This document shows positions 36,882 to 46,083 of a stretch of 64,000 bases of DNA, in pieces (position 1 is the stretch's first letter; every line of letters begins with the position of its first letter). The stretch spans positions 248,001-312,000 of the forward strand of contig NZ_JAAOIE010000002.1 in NCBI RefSeq assembly GCF_011326755.1, in the 5' to 3' direction. This stretch comes from Cochlodiniinecator piscidefendens. Lineage in GTDB: Bacteria; Pseudomonadota; Alphaproteobacteria; Rhodobacterales; Rhodobacteraceae. The position numbers were made by a program, and so were the translations under genes. A model generated the notes under the pieces. That model worked only from the letters and a program-made list of their open reading frames with translations. It was not told where the DNA came from and searched no databases.

Positions 36882-37639
36882 ACGTGACACAGTCCGAATT
36901 TCGCGCCGCAATTTTTGATGCGAACCTCCCTATTCCAGAAGGCTTGACCGACCCTGATGGCCGTCCGGCCGGAAAGCGGTTTTCCGTCTATCGCAATAAT
37001 GTTGCGGTTAGCCTAACTGAGGCGCTGATAGCAGCATTTCCGATCATTCACAAACTTCTGGGGGATGCATTTTTTCGTGCGCTCGCAGGTGTTTTTTTAC
37101 GGCAGTACCCGCCTACATCACCACTCATGATGTTTTACGGAACGGAAATGCCCGATTTCCTAAAAACGTTTGAGCCGGTAAAACACTTAGGTTATTTGCC
37201 CGACATCGCACGTATAGAACTGGCACGTAGACATAGCTATCACGCGAAAGACAGTATGCCGATTGCGCCCGAAGCCCTCCAAAACTTACCGCCAGAACGA
37301 TTAATGGCTGCACGCTTTTCACTCTCAGAAGCAGTATACGTGGTTACATCAGACTGGCCGATTCACGCCATATGGCGCATGAACACTGTAGAAAACGCAC
37401 CCAAACCTGCAATGCAACCCGAAGCGATATTGGTCACACGCCCCGAATTAGACCCTGTTGTAACGGGCGTCTCTCTAGGGGCTGCACGTTTTGTAACTGC
37501 GCTGAAGGGCGGGCAGACATTTGCGGAAGCCTTCGAAGCCGCAACCACTGCAGAAGCAGGTTTTGACCTTACCCCCCTACTCGGCGTGTTGATCACAGGT
37601 GCCGCAATAATACAAATCCAAGAAGGATCACACCAATGA
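36878..37639 (+). CDS. bufC: Bufferin maturation partner (DUF2063)
   Basis: The true start is the ATG at 36878 (ATGA with the bufB stop); a longer frame from 36818 lies inside bufB. The 253-residue protein has an N-terminal DUF2063 domain (TQSEFRAAIFDANLPIPEGL, then FSVYRNNVAVSLTEALIAAF and PIIHKLLGDAFF) and a C-terminal domain. In the known clusters this partner binds the precursor and assists the MNIO enzyme. Annotated DNA-binding function in databases is a family label only. Confidence 0.9.
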   Translation: MNVTQSEFRAAIFDANLPIPEGLTDPDGRPAGKRFSVYRNNVAVSLTEALIAAFPIIHKLLGDAFFRALAGVFLRQYPPTSPLMMFYGTEMPDFLKTFEPVKHLGYLPDIARIELARRHSYHAKDSMPIAPEALQNLPPERLMAARFSLSEAVYVVTSDWPIHAIWRMNTVENAPKPAMQPEAILVTRPELDPVVTGVSLGAARFVTALKGGQTFAEAFEAATTAEAGFDLTPLLGVLITGAAIIQIQEGSHQ

Positions 37640-38187
37640 CCGCACTGACTACCCTTCACAATTTGATTTTTGAAAAATTGGAAAAACTTCTAGGAGCATG
37701 GTTCCTACCAACTTTGGCGCGTTTTACAATTGCTGCCACCTTAGTGGTTTACCTGTGGAATTCAGGCTTAACAAAATTGGGCGACGGAATTTTCGGAATT
37801 TTAAGTCCTTCACTCGGAGCCTATGCACAAATTTTCCCAAAAGCGATGGAAGCCGTTGGCTATGATGTTAGCCAACTGAGTGTGTTTCATTGGGCAGTTG
37901 TTGTTGCTGGAACCATTGCAGAATTTGTTCTTCCCGCACTCCTATTGTTAGGATTGTTGACACGTATCGCGGCACTCGGAACCATCGGTTTTGTCGTCGT
38001 ACAAAGCCTTACAGACCTATATGGGCATGGCGGCATTGATCACCCTGAGACGCTTGGTGCTTGGTTTGATCGCATCCCAGATAGCATAATCTTAGATCAA
38101 CGCCTATTCTGGGTTACGGTTTTACTGATATTGGTCTTAAAGGGTGGCGGCCCACTGTCATTGGACCGCCTTATCGGCACCCGTTAA
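37636..38187 (+). CDS. bufD: DoxX-family membrane protein of the bufferin operon
   Basis: The 183-residue inner-membrane protein has about four helices of the DoxX type (LARFTIAATLVVYLWNSGLT, then VVVAGTIAEFVLPALLLLGL). It overlaps the bufC stop by four bases (ATGA), completing a bufA-B-C-D unit. DoxX proteins in these clusters are thought to be linked to redox supply, but this is not shown. Its end overlaps the convergent membrane-protein gene by four bases. Confidence 0.85.
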   Translation: MTALTTLHNLIFEKLEKLLGAWFLPTLARFTIAATLVVYLWNSGLTKLGDGIFGILSPSLGAYAQIFPKAMEAVGYDVSQLSVFHWAVVVAGTIAEFVLPALLLLGLLTRIAALGTIGFVVVQSLTDLYGHGGIDHPETLGAWFDRIPDSIILDQRLFWVTVLLILVLKGGGPLSLDRLIGTR

Positions 38188-38543
38188 TGTGCATCCGGCT
38201 TGGTGGCCAACAGCGCCAATGCGCCGCCAAGCCCACACATTGATATTGGAAACATAGTAAAGACCCCAAATCCAAAAGCATAAAGCATCCCCACTGCTGA
38301 AACCAAAAGCATTGCCCCACCTGCCTTTGCTTGAGAGCGCGCCATAGCGCCACCAGCGATCGCTAAAAGGGGCGCAAATAAACTGACCACTCGTATCAGC
38401 CCAACGTTTTCCACCTGATCCAGCGCATTCGGGGCTTCATTCCCGACCCAATCGACAAAGACGGTATAGCCGTAGCTGAAAAACCCGATCAACACCCCGA
38501 TCAGACCGCCAATAATTCCCAATACTAACGCTGCATTACGCAT
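38184..38543 (-). CDS. Small four-helix membrane protein of unknown function
   Basis: The 119-residue protein has about four hydrophobic helices (LVLGIIGGLIGVLIGFFSYG at the start) and a helix-breaking Asn/Glu stretch after the first one. I do not recognise the family; it resembles small DUF4064-like proteins. It converges with bufD, overlapping it by four bases, so it is not part of that operon. An AGGAG-type site precedes its ATG. Confidence 0.65.
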   Translation of the reverse strand: MRNAALVLGIIGGLIGVLIGFFSYGYTVFVDWVGNEAPNALDQVENVGLIRVVSLFAPLLAIAGGAMARSQAKAGGAMLLVSAVGMLYAFGFGVFTMFPISMCGLGGALALLATKPDAH

Positions 38544-38582
38544 TTTCTTCTCCTTATTTACCTGCAGATAGGTGTAGCAGGG

Positions 38583-38912
38583 CTATTCGCCAACCCAGCT
38601 TGCCGCAACGTCTTTTCCCCAACCAAGTGTTAATCGGTCACCATCTTCGATCACTGGGCGTTTCATTAGAGTTGGGTTTTCAAGTAGAAGTTCGACCGGA
38701 TCTTGCCCGCGTTGCTCTTCCGTTAAGCCACGCCATGTCGTTGATTTTTTGTTAATTAAAGCGATATCAAAAGCGGTCCAAAACCTTTGTAAATCTTGTT
38801 GCGTAACACCATCTGCCCGCACATCAACTACATCCACATCGTAGCTCGCCAACCGCAACGCTTTCAACGCTTTGCGGCATGTATCACAGGTCTTTAACCC
38901 ATAAAATTTCAT
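38583..38912 (-). CDS. ArsC/Spx-family thioredoxin-fold protein
   Basis: The second ATG (38912), seven bases after AGGAG, is preferred over the one six bases further up (109 residues). The thioredoxin-like start MKFYGLKTCDTCRKALKAL carries a CxxC pair. The Arg and Pro of the ArsC-like family are in LMKRPVIE. Members are glutaredoxin-dependent arsenate reductases or uncharacterised reductases (YffB group). No ars genes are nearby, so arsenate as substrate is doubtful. Confidence 0.83.
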   Translation of the reverse strand: MKFYGLKTCDTCRKALKALRLASYDVDVVDVRADGVTQQDLQRFWTAFDIALINKKSTTWRGLTEEQRGQDPVELLLENPTLMKRPVIEDGDRLTLGWGKDVAASWVGE

Positions 38913-39128
38913 TTTCATTCTCCTGTCACATCCGGCGAATATAAGGGCCTCGCAGACCAGCGCGAGTGAAAATTCTTGCCTTTTGGAATAAAGACAGGCA
39001 CGGTGCGACCGCGTGATGACAGTTTTTCGATACGACCGCCTCTTTTATGTGGCAGCCGACGACCAGAAGACCTGGCTGCACCACCCCGGCACAATAACGT
39101 GACCGGGCTTTGATAAAGGAGAATACGG

Positions 39129-39335
39129 ATGGCTACTGGCACCGTAAAATGGTTCAACACAACTAAAGGCTTCGGCTTTATCGCACCTGACGGTGGCGGC
39201 AACGACGTTTTCGTACATATTTCTGCTGTTGAGCGTTCAGGCCTCACTGGTCTCGCTGACAACCAAAAGGTAGAATATGAGCTGCAAGAAGGCCGCGATG
39301 GTCGTCAATCCGCAGTCGATCTAAAAACCCTTTAA
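39129..39335 (+). CDS. Cold-shock protein, first of two near-identical copies
   Basis: The 68-residue OB-fold protein has RNP1 KGFGFIAPD and RNP2 VFVHISAV, the nucleic-acid-binding motifs of CspA-type RNA chaperones. AAAGGAG stands seven bases ahead of the ATG. It differs from the copy at 39473 at only five positions (two in the GGGND/GGSSD loop, Y to F, and the last two residues). Confidence 0.95.
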   Translation: MATGTVKWFNTTKGFGFIAPDGGGNDVFVHISAVERSGLTGLADNQKVEYELQEGRDGRQSAVDLKTL

Positions 39336-39438
39336 TTGCAATTGCTAGAAATAGCTGCAATATGAGAATCAGCATCCAGAGCATTCTGCTTTGGGTGTAT
39401 TTTTTGTAGGTATAGTTTCTATCCTACGCATCGTTTCG

Positions 39439-39444
39439 TATAAT
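39439..39444 (+). promoter_or_regulatory. Promoter -10 candidate of the second cold-shock gene
   Basis: A perfect TATAAT lies 28 bases ahead of the ATG of the second csp gene. No clear -35 box is visible, and the leader is short, unlike the long leader of E. coli cspA. Confidence 0.35.
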
Positions 39445-39472
39445 TGCGGAACACACTTGAAAGTACAAAGAC

Positions 39473-39679
39473 ATGGCTACCGGCACAGTAAAATGGTTCA
39501 ACACAACTAAAGGTTTCGGCTTTATCGCACCTGACGGCGGTTCTTCCGACGTATTCGTTCACATCTCAGCCGTTGAGCGTTCAGGCTTGACTGGTCTTGC
39601 TGACAACCAAAAAGTTGAATTCGAACTGCAAGAAGGCCGCGATGGTCGTCAATCCGCAGTGGACCTGAAATTGGTATAA
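39473..39679 (+). CDS. Cold-shock protein, second of two near-identical copies
   Basis: The 68-residue protein has the same RNP1 and RNP2 motifs and 63 of 68 residues identical to the copy at 39129. The ribosome site is weak (AAAG), in contrast to the first copy. It has its own -10 candidate and a strong terminator. The two copies probably differ in expression, not in function. Confidence 0.95.
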   Translation: MATGTVKWFNTTKGFGFIAPDGGSSDVFVHISAVERSGLTGLADNQKVEFELQEGRDGRQSAVDLKLV

Positions 39680-39740
39680 GCGTTTTCGCTAACCAATTGA
39701 TTTAGGTGTTCAACCAGCGTTGATTGAATTCCCGAATTCG

Positions 39741-39774
39741 AAACCCTCACAGTTTTCTGTGAGGGTTTTATTTT
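39741..39774. terminator. Bidirectional terminator between csp and folA
   Basis: The 12-bp perfect stem AAACCCTCACAG/CTGTGAGGGTTT (39741-39752 with 39757-39768) has a TTTT loop and a TTTT-rich tail on the plus strand. It ends both convergent units. Confidence 0.9.
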
Positions 39775-39775
39775 A

Positions 39776-40255
39776 TCAGGCAACCCGCAGGTATTCGAAT
39801 ACATCACACCTGGGATCATTCGCGCGCAGTGGCGTGCTCCCGATACAATCCCACTCTTTTCCGTCAAAATCTGGGAAATAGGTATCTGCATCGTCTACCT
39901 GCAAATCCACTTCGGTTAAAAGCAAACGGTGCGCTTTGGGTAACAGAGATTTATAAATTTGATACCCTCCGACCCCATAAATACGACGATATCCAGCCGC
40001 ATAAGCTGCCGAAACCGCATCATCAAGATTTGAATACTGGAATTCCGCATCACACCCCTTGGATGTGACCACCAAATTCATACGGTTTTTAAGAGGCTTA
40101 AATGGCAAGCTATCCCAAGTATTGCGCCCCATGATGATCGCCCCACCCAGTGTTTCGCCTTTAAAAAACGATAAATCTTCAGGCGCATACCAAGGAATAT
40201 CGTTGTCTTTGCCGATTGCACCACCATGGGCGCGCGCCGCTATCAATGTAATCAT
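39776..40255 (-). CDS. folA: Dihydrofolate reductase
   Basis: The 159-residue enzyme reduces dihydrofolate with NADPH. It starts ITLIAARAHGGAIGKDNDIP (NADPH/folate loop), has the catalytic acid in APEDLSFFK (Asp27) and the nucleotide-binding GVGGYQIY. It follows thyA by two bases, the classic thyA-folA coupling in which DHFR regenerates the folate oxidised by thymidylate synthase. Confidence 0.96.
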   Translation of the reverse strand: MITLIAARAHGGAIGKDNDIPWYAPEDLSFFKGETLGGAIIMGRNTWDSLPFKPLKNRMNLVVTSKGCDAEFQYSNLDDAVSAAYAAGYRRIYGVGGYQIYKSLLPKAHRLLLTEVDLQVDDADTYFPDFDGKEWDCIGSTPLRANDPRCDVFEYLRVA

Positions 40256-40257
40256 TT

Positions 40258-41091
40258 TTAAACCGCCACAGGTGCTGAGATAGAAGGATGCGGATCGTAG
40301 CCAACCACTTCGAAATCATCAAATTTGAAATCAAAAATGGACTCCACCTTCCGTCGAATATTTATTCTAGGCAACGGGCGCAACGGCCGCGCAAGCTGGG
40401 TTTTGACCTGATCCATGTGGTTAGAATAGATATGCGCATCCCCAAGGGTATGGACGAAATCACCTGCCTCATATCCGGTAACATGGGCCAGCATTTGCAA
40501 AAGCAAGGCATAAGACGCAATGTTAAATGGTACGCCTAGAAACAAATCTGCTGAACGTTGATAGAGTTGCAAATGCAACCTGCCATTCAGAACGCGAACC
40601 TGCCACATAGTATGACATGGCGGCAACGCCATCTGCGACAGCTCCCCCGGGTTCCAAGCGGAAACAATAAGGCGGCGACTATCAGGCGCGTTTTTGATAT
40701 TCTCAATCAGATCCGAAACCTGATCACAGCTAATCGCACGAAACATCGGTTCACCATTTAGCGTTTCACCCGTTTCAACCAGGCCCGGAAACCGGCGCCA
40801 TTGCTGTCCGTATACGGGGCCTAGATCGCCATTTTCATCAGCCCATTCATCCCATATCGACACCCCATTATCTTTGAGATAGCGAATATTTGTATCGCCA
40901 GACAAAAACCATAACAGTTCATGGATGATTGATCTTAAATGCAGTTTCTTCGTTGTCACCAAAGGGAAACCATCGGCCAACGAGTAGCGCATTTGCATAC
41001 CAAAATATGCGATTGTGCCCGTACCGGTGCGATCTGTCGTTTGCTCTCCGTGATCGAGAACTTGCTGTAAGGCATCATGATATTGTTTCAT
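40258..41091 (-). CDS. thyA: Thymidylate synthase
   Basis: The 277-residue enzyme makes dTMP from dUMP with methylene-THF. The ATG at 41091 is chosen over a GTG at 41103 because [15 protein letters not shown] is the usual start; neither has a strong ribosome site. Seen motifs are LWFLSGDTN, the dUMP-binding RR pair, the catalytic Cys159 in [10 protein letters not shown] and [13 protein letters not shown]. It is in an operon with folA. Confidence 0.97.
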   Translation of the reverse strand: MKQYHDALQQVLDHGEQTTDRTGTGTIAYFGMQMRYSLADGFPLVTTKKLHLRSIIHELLWFLSGDTNIRYLKDNGVSIWDEWADENGDLGPVYGQQWRRFPGLVETGETLNGEPMFRAISCDQVSDLIENIKNAPDSRRLIVSAWNPGELSQMALPPCHTMWQVRVLNGRLHLQLYQRSADLFLGVPFNIASYALLLQMLAHVTGYEAGDFVHTLGDAHIYSNHMDQVKTQLARPLRPLPRINIRRKVESIFDFKFDDFEVVGYDPHPSISAPVAV

Positions 41092-41243
41092 CAGAAGCTG
41101 CACCGCCCATGTTATATATTGGATATCTCACCTTTTAGCATTGGTTGCCGCCATGAACAGAAAAGATTGCGATTTTCTCAAATCTCACTGGACTTCTTAC
41201 AGCTCAACGCCATGCTAGTTGAAAACAAATCGGGAATACAAAA

Positions 41244-41672
41244 ATGAAAGTTAAATACCTCCACACGATGGTGCGGGTGTCAGATCTAGAAGCCTCAATG
41301 GGTTTCTATTCGCTCCTGGGGTTAAACGAAGTTAAGCGATATGAAAGCGATGCTGGGCGATTTACACTCGTTTATCTTGCTGCGGACGGGGATGAGGATT
41401 GCCCACTCGAACTGACCTATAATTGGGATGGTGACACAGGCTTGCCTTCGGATGGTCGCCATTTTGGGCACCTCGCTTATGGTGTCGAAAACATTTACGA
41501 GATGTGCGCGAAATTACAGGATGCAGGTGTCACGATCAACCGTGCACCTCATGATGGACGCATGGCATTTGTGCGTTCCCCTGACAATATTTCGATTGAA
41601 TTGCTGCAAATCGGCGAAGCGTTAACGCCTGCTGAACCTTGGCTGAGCATGACCAGCACAGGCCACTGGTAA
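41244..41672 (+). CDS. gloA: Lactoylglutathione lyase (glyoxalase I)
   Basis: The 142-residue protein is a two-module VOC enzyme with the glyoxalase I layout: KYLHTMVRVSDLEASMGFYS, metal-ligand Glu in PLELTYNWD, and the second half GRHFGHLAYGVENIYEMC with His and a final Glu in ISIELLQIG. It detoxifies the methylglyoxal-glutathione adduct. The next gene overlaps its stop (TAATG). Confidence 0.88.
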   Translation: MKVKYLHTMVRVSDLEASMGFYSLLGLNEVKRYESDAGRFTLVYLAADGDEDCPLELTYNWDGDTGLPSDGRHFGHLAYGVENIYEMCAKLQDAGVTINRAPHDGRMAFVRSPDNISIELLQIGEALTPAEPWLSMTSTGHW

Positions 41673-42337
41673 TGAAGAAACGCGTCATGGTGTACGGGGA
41701 TTCAAATTCCTGGGGCTACCTATCAGATGGATTGGGCATTCGCTGTCCAGATCGTTGGCCTGTTGTCATGGCGCGCCTCTTAAACGTAGAACTGATAGAG
41801 GAGTGCCTGCCCGGCCGAACAACTGTACATGATGACCCCGAATTTATGGGTGATATCATGAATGGGCTTCGCCACCTCCCCGTTGCCTTAAAATCCCACA
41901 GCCCATTGGACACTCTCATCATTATGTTAGGTACCAATGATCTAAAATCACGGTTCAACCCAAGTGCTGAAAAGATCGCCAAAAACATCGGCAAACTGAT
42001 AGACTGTGCCATCAAGACCGGCGCGGGGCAAAGCAACTGGGAAGATACCACTCCTCCCAATATATACGTCGTCGTTCCTCCCAAACTTCCCGAATACGTG
42101 AATGACCCGCAATGGGAGCGATGCGAAGAATGGAAAGGCGGTTATTCAGCGTCCCTATCACTTTTCGCAGCCGTGCAGGCTAATACTTCCTCAAACGCAA
42201 TTCCAATTTTTGACGCAGGTTCAGTGATCGCAGGAGCAGTAGATGATCCGATACATTGGACCCAAGCGAGTCACAAAATTCTAGGGGAAACCATCGCAAA
42301 TTGGATTGCTAGTCTTGAGAAATTGCGTGATAAATAA
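41672..42337 (+). CDS. SGNH/GDSL hydrolase
   Basis: A longer frame starts inside gloA, but the ATG at 41672 overlaps the gloA TAA and begins KKRVMVYGDSNSWGY (221 residues). The four blocks of the SGNH family are seen: GDSNS (Ser nucleophile), the Gly block in EECLPGRTT, GTNDLKSRF (Asn) and DPIHWTQASHK (Asp and His). It is similar to arylesterases or acyl-ester hydrolases. It has no signal peptide, so it is probably cytoplasmic. Confidence 0.85.
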   Translation: MKKRVMVYGDSNSWGYLSDGLGIRCPDRWPVVMARLLNVELIEECLPGRTTVHDDPEFMGDIMNGLRHLPVALKSHSPLDTLIIMLGTNDLKSRFNPSAEKIAKNIGKLIDCAIKTGAGQSNWEDTTPPNIYVVVPPKLPEYVNDPQWERCEEWKGGYSASLSLFAAVQANTSSNAIPIFDAGSVIAGAVDDPIHWTQASHKILGETIANWIASLEKLRDK

Positions 42338-43037
42338 AGTTGTATCGGCCGTTGTCCTTAGTTTAATCGCCACTTCAGCCGCTGCTACATGCCGTCAGGC
42401 ATTACTGCTAGGCTTAGATGTTTCTGGCTCTGTTGATGCACGCGAATACCGTTTGCAATTGGATGGCCTTGCCAATGCCTTTGATACCCCGTCAGTCCGA
42501 AGCGCGCTTCTGTCTTTTCCTGCTGCACCAGTTTCTATCGGTGTTTTTGAATGGAGCGGAGCAACACGACAAAGGCTTTTAGTCCCTTGGACTTCAATCA
42601 GCAGTACTGAGGATTTAAACGACCTCATCTCTGTTTTGCATTCGGCCCAACGTGTTCCGCTCGGGCAATCTACGGCACTCGGAAGCGCCATGGCCTTCGC
42701 TGCAAATTATCTAGAGCAACAAAGCGAATGTTGGAGTAAAACACTGGACATATCGGGTGACGGGCCATCAAACAGCGGCCCTCGTCCCCGTGATATCGCC
42801 CAACATAGCAGCTATGACTCGATTACAATAAACGCTTTGGTTATCGGGTCTGATCCAAACTGGGGAACAGATCAGCGCTCGGAACAGATAGGGGAGTTAA
42901 AGGCTTATTTTGAAAGTGAAGTCATACGAGGGCCGATTGCATTCGTCGAAGTCGCTCTGGGATTTGAGGATTACGAAGAAGCCATGATACGCAAGCTTTT
43001 ACGAGAACTAGAGGGGCTCGTTCTGAGCCAACTTTAA
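42327..43037 (+). CDS. DUF1194 exported protein with a von Willebrand A-type fold
   Basis: The frame opens at 42306, but the likely start is the GTG at 42327, which overlaps the SGNH gene by 11 bases and gives a signal peptide (VINKVVSAVVLSLIATSAAA). The mature domain has the MIDAS-like GLDVSGSVD, the second metal motif in PLGQSTALGSA and SGDGPSNSGPRP, which corresponds to the third. It belongs to DUF1194; the function is unknown. Metal-dependent adhesion-like binding in the periplasm is inferred from the fold. 236 residues. Confidence 0.8.
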   Translation: MINKVVSAVVLSLIATSAAATCRQALLLGLDVSGSVDAREYRLQLDGLANAFDTPSVRSALLSFPAAPVSIGVFEWSGATRQRLLVPWTSISSTEDLNDLISVLHSAQRVPLGQSTALGSAMAFAANYLEQQSECWSKTLDISGDGPSNSGPRPRDIAQHSSYDSITINALVIGSDPNWGTDQRSEQIGELKAYFESEVIRGPIAFVEVALGFEDYEEAMIRKLLRELEGLVLSQL

Positions 43038-43045
43038 CAAGCCTC

Positions 43046-43546
43046 TTAGTAGATATAACGAATTTGATCCGTCCAATACCGCTCCATACGGCGCAGCGCA
43101 GAATTGATTTCATCAATACCATCCGTTCCCAGAACACCGCGCGCTTGTAAACCATCAGCGTGCCGCTCAAATAACTCGGAAACAACATCGCGAATTTCAC
43201 GACCTCTGGGCGTGAGACGTACGCGTACCGAACGGCGATCGATTTCACACCGTTGATGATGCATGAAGCCCATCTCGACCAATTTTTTCAGGTTATATGA
43301 AACATTTGAACCCTGATAATAGCCGCGGCTTTTTAATTCACCAGCAGTGACTTCGTTATCGCCAATATTGAACAACAATAACGCCTGGACCGCATTTATT
43401 TCCAAAACGCCTACGCGTTCAAACTCATCTTTAATGACATCCAAGAGCAATCGGTGCAGCCTCTCTACAAGCGCAAGCGCTTCCAGATAGTTGACCATGA
43501 AATTGGCCTGTTTGTCGGGGGCATTTACTGCCGAATAGATACTCAT
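43046..43546 (-). CDS. MarR-family regulator, LdtR-like
   Basis: The 166-residue protein is a winged-helix regulator of the MarR family, with NIGDNEVTAGELKSRGYYQG and SNVSYNLKKLVEMGFMHHQR for the recognition helix and CEIDRRSVRVRLTPRGREI for the wing. The sequence is close to LdtR of alphaproteobacteria, which controls an L,D-transpeptidase gene and stress tolerance. The target here is unknown; no ldt gene is in the window. The ATG start follows GGAG-like sequence. Confidence 0.85.
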   Translation of the reverse strand: MSIYSAVNAPDKQANFMVNYLEALALVERLHRLLLDVIKDEFERVGVLEINAVQALLLFNIGDNEVTAGELKSRGYYQGSNVSYNLKKLVEMGFMHHQRCEIDRRSVRVRLTPRGREIRDVVSELFERHADGLQARGVLGTDGIDEINSALRRMERYWTDQIRYIY

Positions 43547-43642
43547 CTTTTTCTCCGCCGAGGTTTCTTAACCACAGAGGTTGGGAGAAAATGCCAAACA
43601 TTCGGTTAAATCAGGCGAAAAGCAGGCGAAAATTGTAACGAT

Positions 43643-43906
43643 CTACGAACGAACCATATTATTAGCGATTGAAGTCATCAAATCCAGATAGGTTTCCGGT
43701 GTTGGCACAGCACCTGTAACCCATTGATAAAGATCATGATCATTCTCTTCGAGTAAGACCTCATATAGATCGAGCTCAACAGGATTTAAGCCCGTCAATT
43801 TTGTTTCTGAAAATCCGCCTAAAATTATATCCATCTCTTTGATACCGCGGCGCATGGATCGCATTTTAAGACGTTTCAGGCGGTTTTCAGGGAGCTCTTC
43901 AGGCAT
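43643..43906 (-). CDS. sdhE: Succinate dehydrogenase flavinylation factor SdhE
   Basis: The 87-residue protein starts with a charged helix and has the diagnostic RGIKEMD motif (RGxxE), used to help attach FAD covalently to SdhA. It overlaps the end of the XRE regulator gene by eight bases, so the two are cotranscribed. No sdh genes are in the window. Confidence 0.92.
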   Translation of the reverse strand: MPEELPENRLKRLKMRSMRRGIKEMDIILGGFSETKLTGLNPVELDLYEVLLEENDHDLYQWVTGAVPTPETYLDLMTSIANNMVRS

Positions 43907-44309
43907 TTATATCATTTTCCACACTGTGAAGCGCCGTTCTTAGGCGTTTTTCCATCCGTCCGAGTCGCGCAGCGGTCTGTGTCATTTCCAATTGCATCTC
44001 GCGTATTTCCAGCAGAATTGAACGAATATCATCCCCCTGTGGTAATTCTTCATGTGCGTTTGCGATTCCGTCGCCTTCGCCATTGATCAACCAGGTCATC
44101 GAAACCCCTAATAGACCAGCAAGTCGAACCACTTTGTTTGCTCTGGGTTCCGATAGATCACCTTCCCAAGCATGAATCGTTTTTAACTTCACACCCAATC
44201 GTCTTGAGAGTTCTTCTTGTGACATCCCCAAAGCATCGCGTGCGCCGGCGACACGATCTCCAAAAGTCGAAATTTCAGCACCGAACCAGTCGTTCTCTGC
44301 GTCTGTCAT
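43899..44309 (-). CDS. XRE-family helix-turn-helix regulator
   Basis: The ATG at 44309, nine bases after AAGGA, is preferred over a TTG seven codons upstream (136 residues). The HTH is at about residues 15-75 (FGDRVAGARDALGMSQEELS, then RRLGVKLKTIHAWEGD). The C-terminal part is a coiled-coil-like helix (MQLEMTQTAARLGRMEKRL) that may dimerise. The target is unknown. It overlaps sdhE by eight bases. It lies 90 bases from, and divergent to, the aminotransferase gene, so control of that gene is possible. Confidence 0.85.
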   Translation of the reverse strand: MTDAENDWFGAEISTFGDRVAGARDALGMSQEELSRRLGVKLKTIHAWEGDLSEPRANKVVRLAGLLGVSMTWLINGEGDGIANAHEELPQGDDIRSILLEIREMQLEMTQTAARLGRMEKRLRTALHSVENDINA

Positions 44310-44363
44310 TGAATTATATCCTTTGTTCAAAAGACTTGATGGGACTTACGGCGCACCCTATGA

Positions 44364-45608
<1,245 letters not shown>

Positions 45609-45617
45609 GGGGCATCA

Positions 45618-46034
45618 ATGTCTGCGCATTTGCCAGAATTTTATTTTCGTGTCCGTGAAAACGGTGCGCTGGTTTTTCGAATTGATACGGAAAACCGGCA
45701 GCGCCGGATTGATATGGACCAGATTGCTGTCGCAAATATTAAAAATGGTGAAATCAAACCGCACGGCAAACGAGAACTCAGTGATGAAGAACATATTGTC
45801 ATCGAGGAGTGGATGGCAGAACGCACCGCACTTCTTGCAAAACGCGATATAGACGACATTCACCGCGCGGTTGATTACATGAACCTCACAACCCAGTGGG
45901 TTCAGTCCCGTGCAACCGATGAACAATTAGAAGATGTTACTGATCGCCTCTTGTTGGCAATGCATGATTTGCGCGCGCTCCTAGTTCGTAAGAAAGCCGA
46001 CCGGCTTATGGCTGAGCGCGAGAAAAACAGCTAA
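45618..46034 (+). CDS. Conserved small protein of unknown function
   Basis: The 138-residue protein is charged, with no signal peptide or membrane helix. The N-terminal half has beta-like FYFRVRENGALVFRIDTEN, and the C-terminal half is helical (EDVTDRLLLAMHDLRALLVR). I do not recognise it, though the type is common in Rhodobacterales. It starts nine bases after the aminotransferase stop, so it is probably in its operon. Confidence 0.72.
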   Translation: MSAHLPEFYFRVRENGALVFRIDTENRQRRIDMDQIAVANIKNGEIKPHGKRELSDEEHIVIEEWMAERTALLAKRDIDDIHRAVDYMNLTTQWVQSRATDEQLEDVTDRLLLAMHDLRALLVRKKADRLMAEREKNS

Positions 46035-46055
46035 TTTCAAAATGAGTAGAGTATG

Positions 46056-46083
46056 CAGTGAGGAAGCAATTGCCACCTCACTG
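46056..46083. terminator. Inverted repeat at the convergent end of the 138-residue gene and the MATE gene
   Basis: CAGTGAGG (46056-46063) pairs perfectly with CCTCACTG (46076-46083), with an inner GCAATTGC. The right arm overlaps the MATE stop codon. There is no T-run, so this is a weak terminator candidate. Confidence 0.5.

Noticed and set aside
38915-39262. 115-codon minus-strand frame covering the first cold-shock gene
   Set aside because: It is a shadow of csp and of its control region; no ribosome site and no family.
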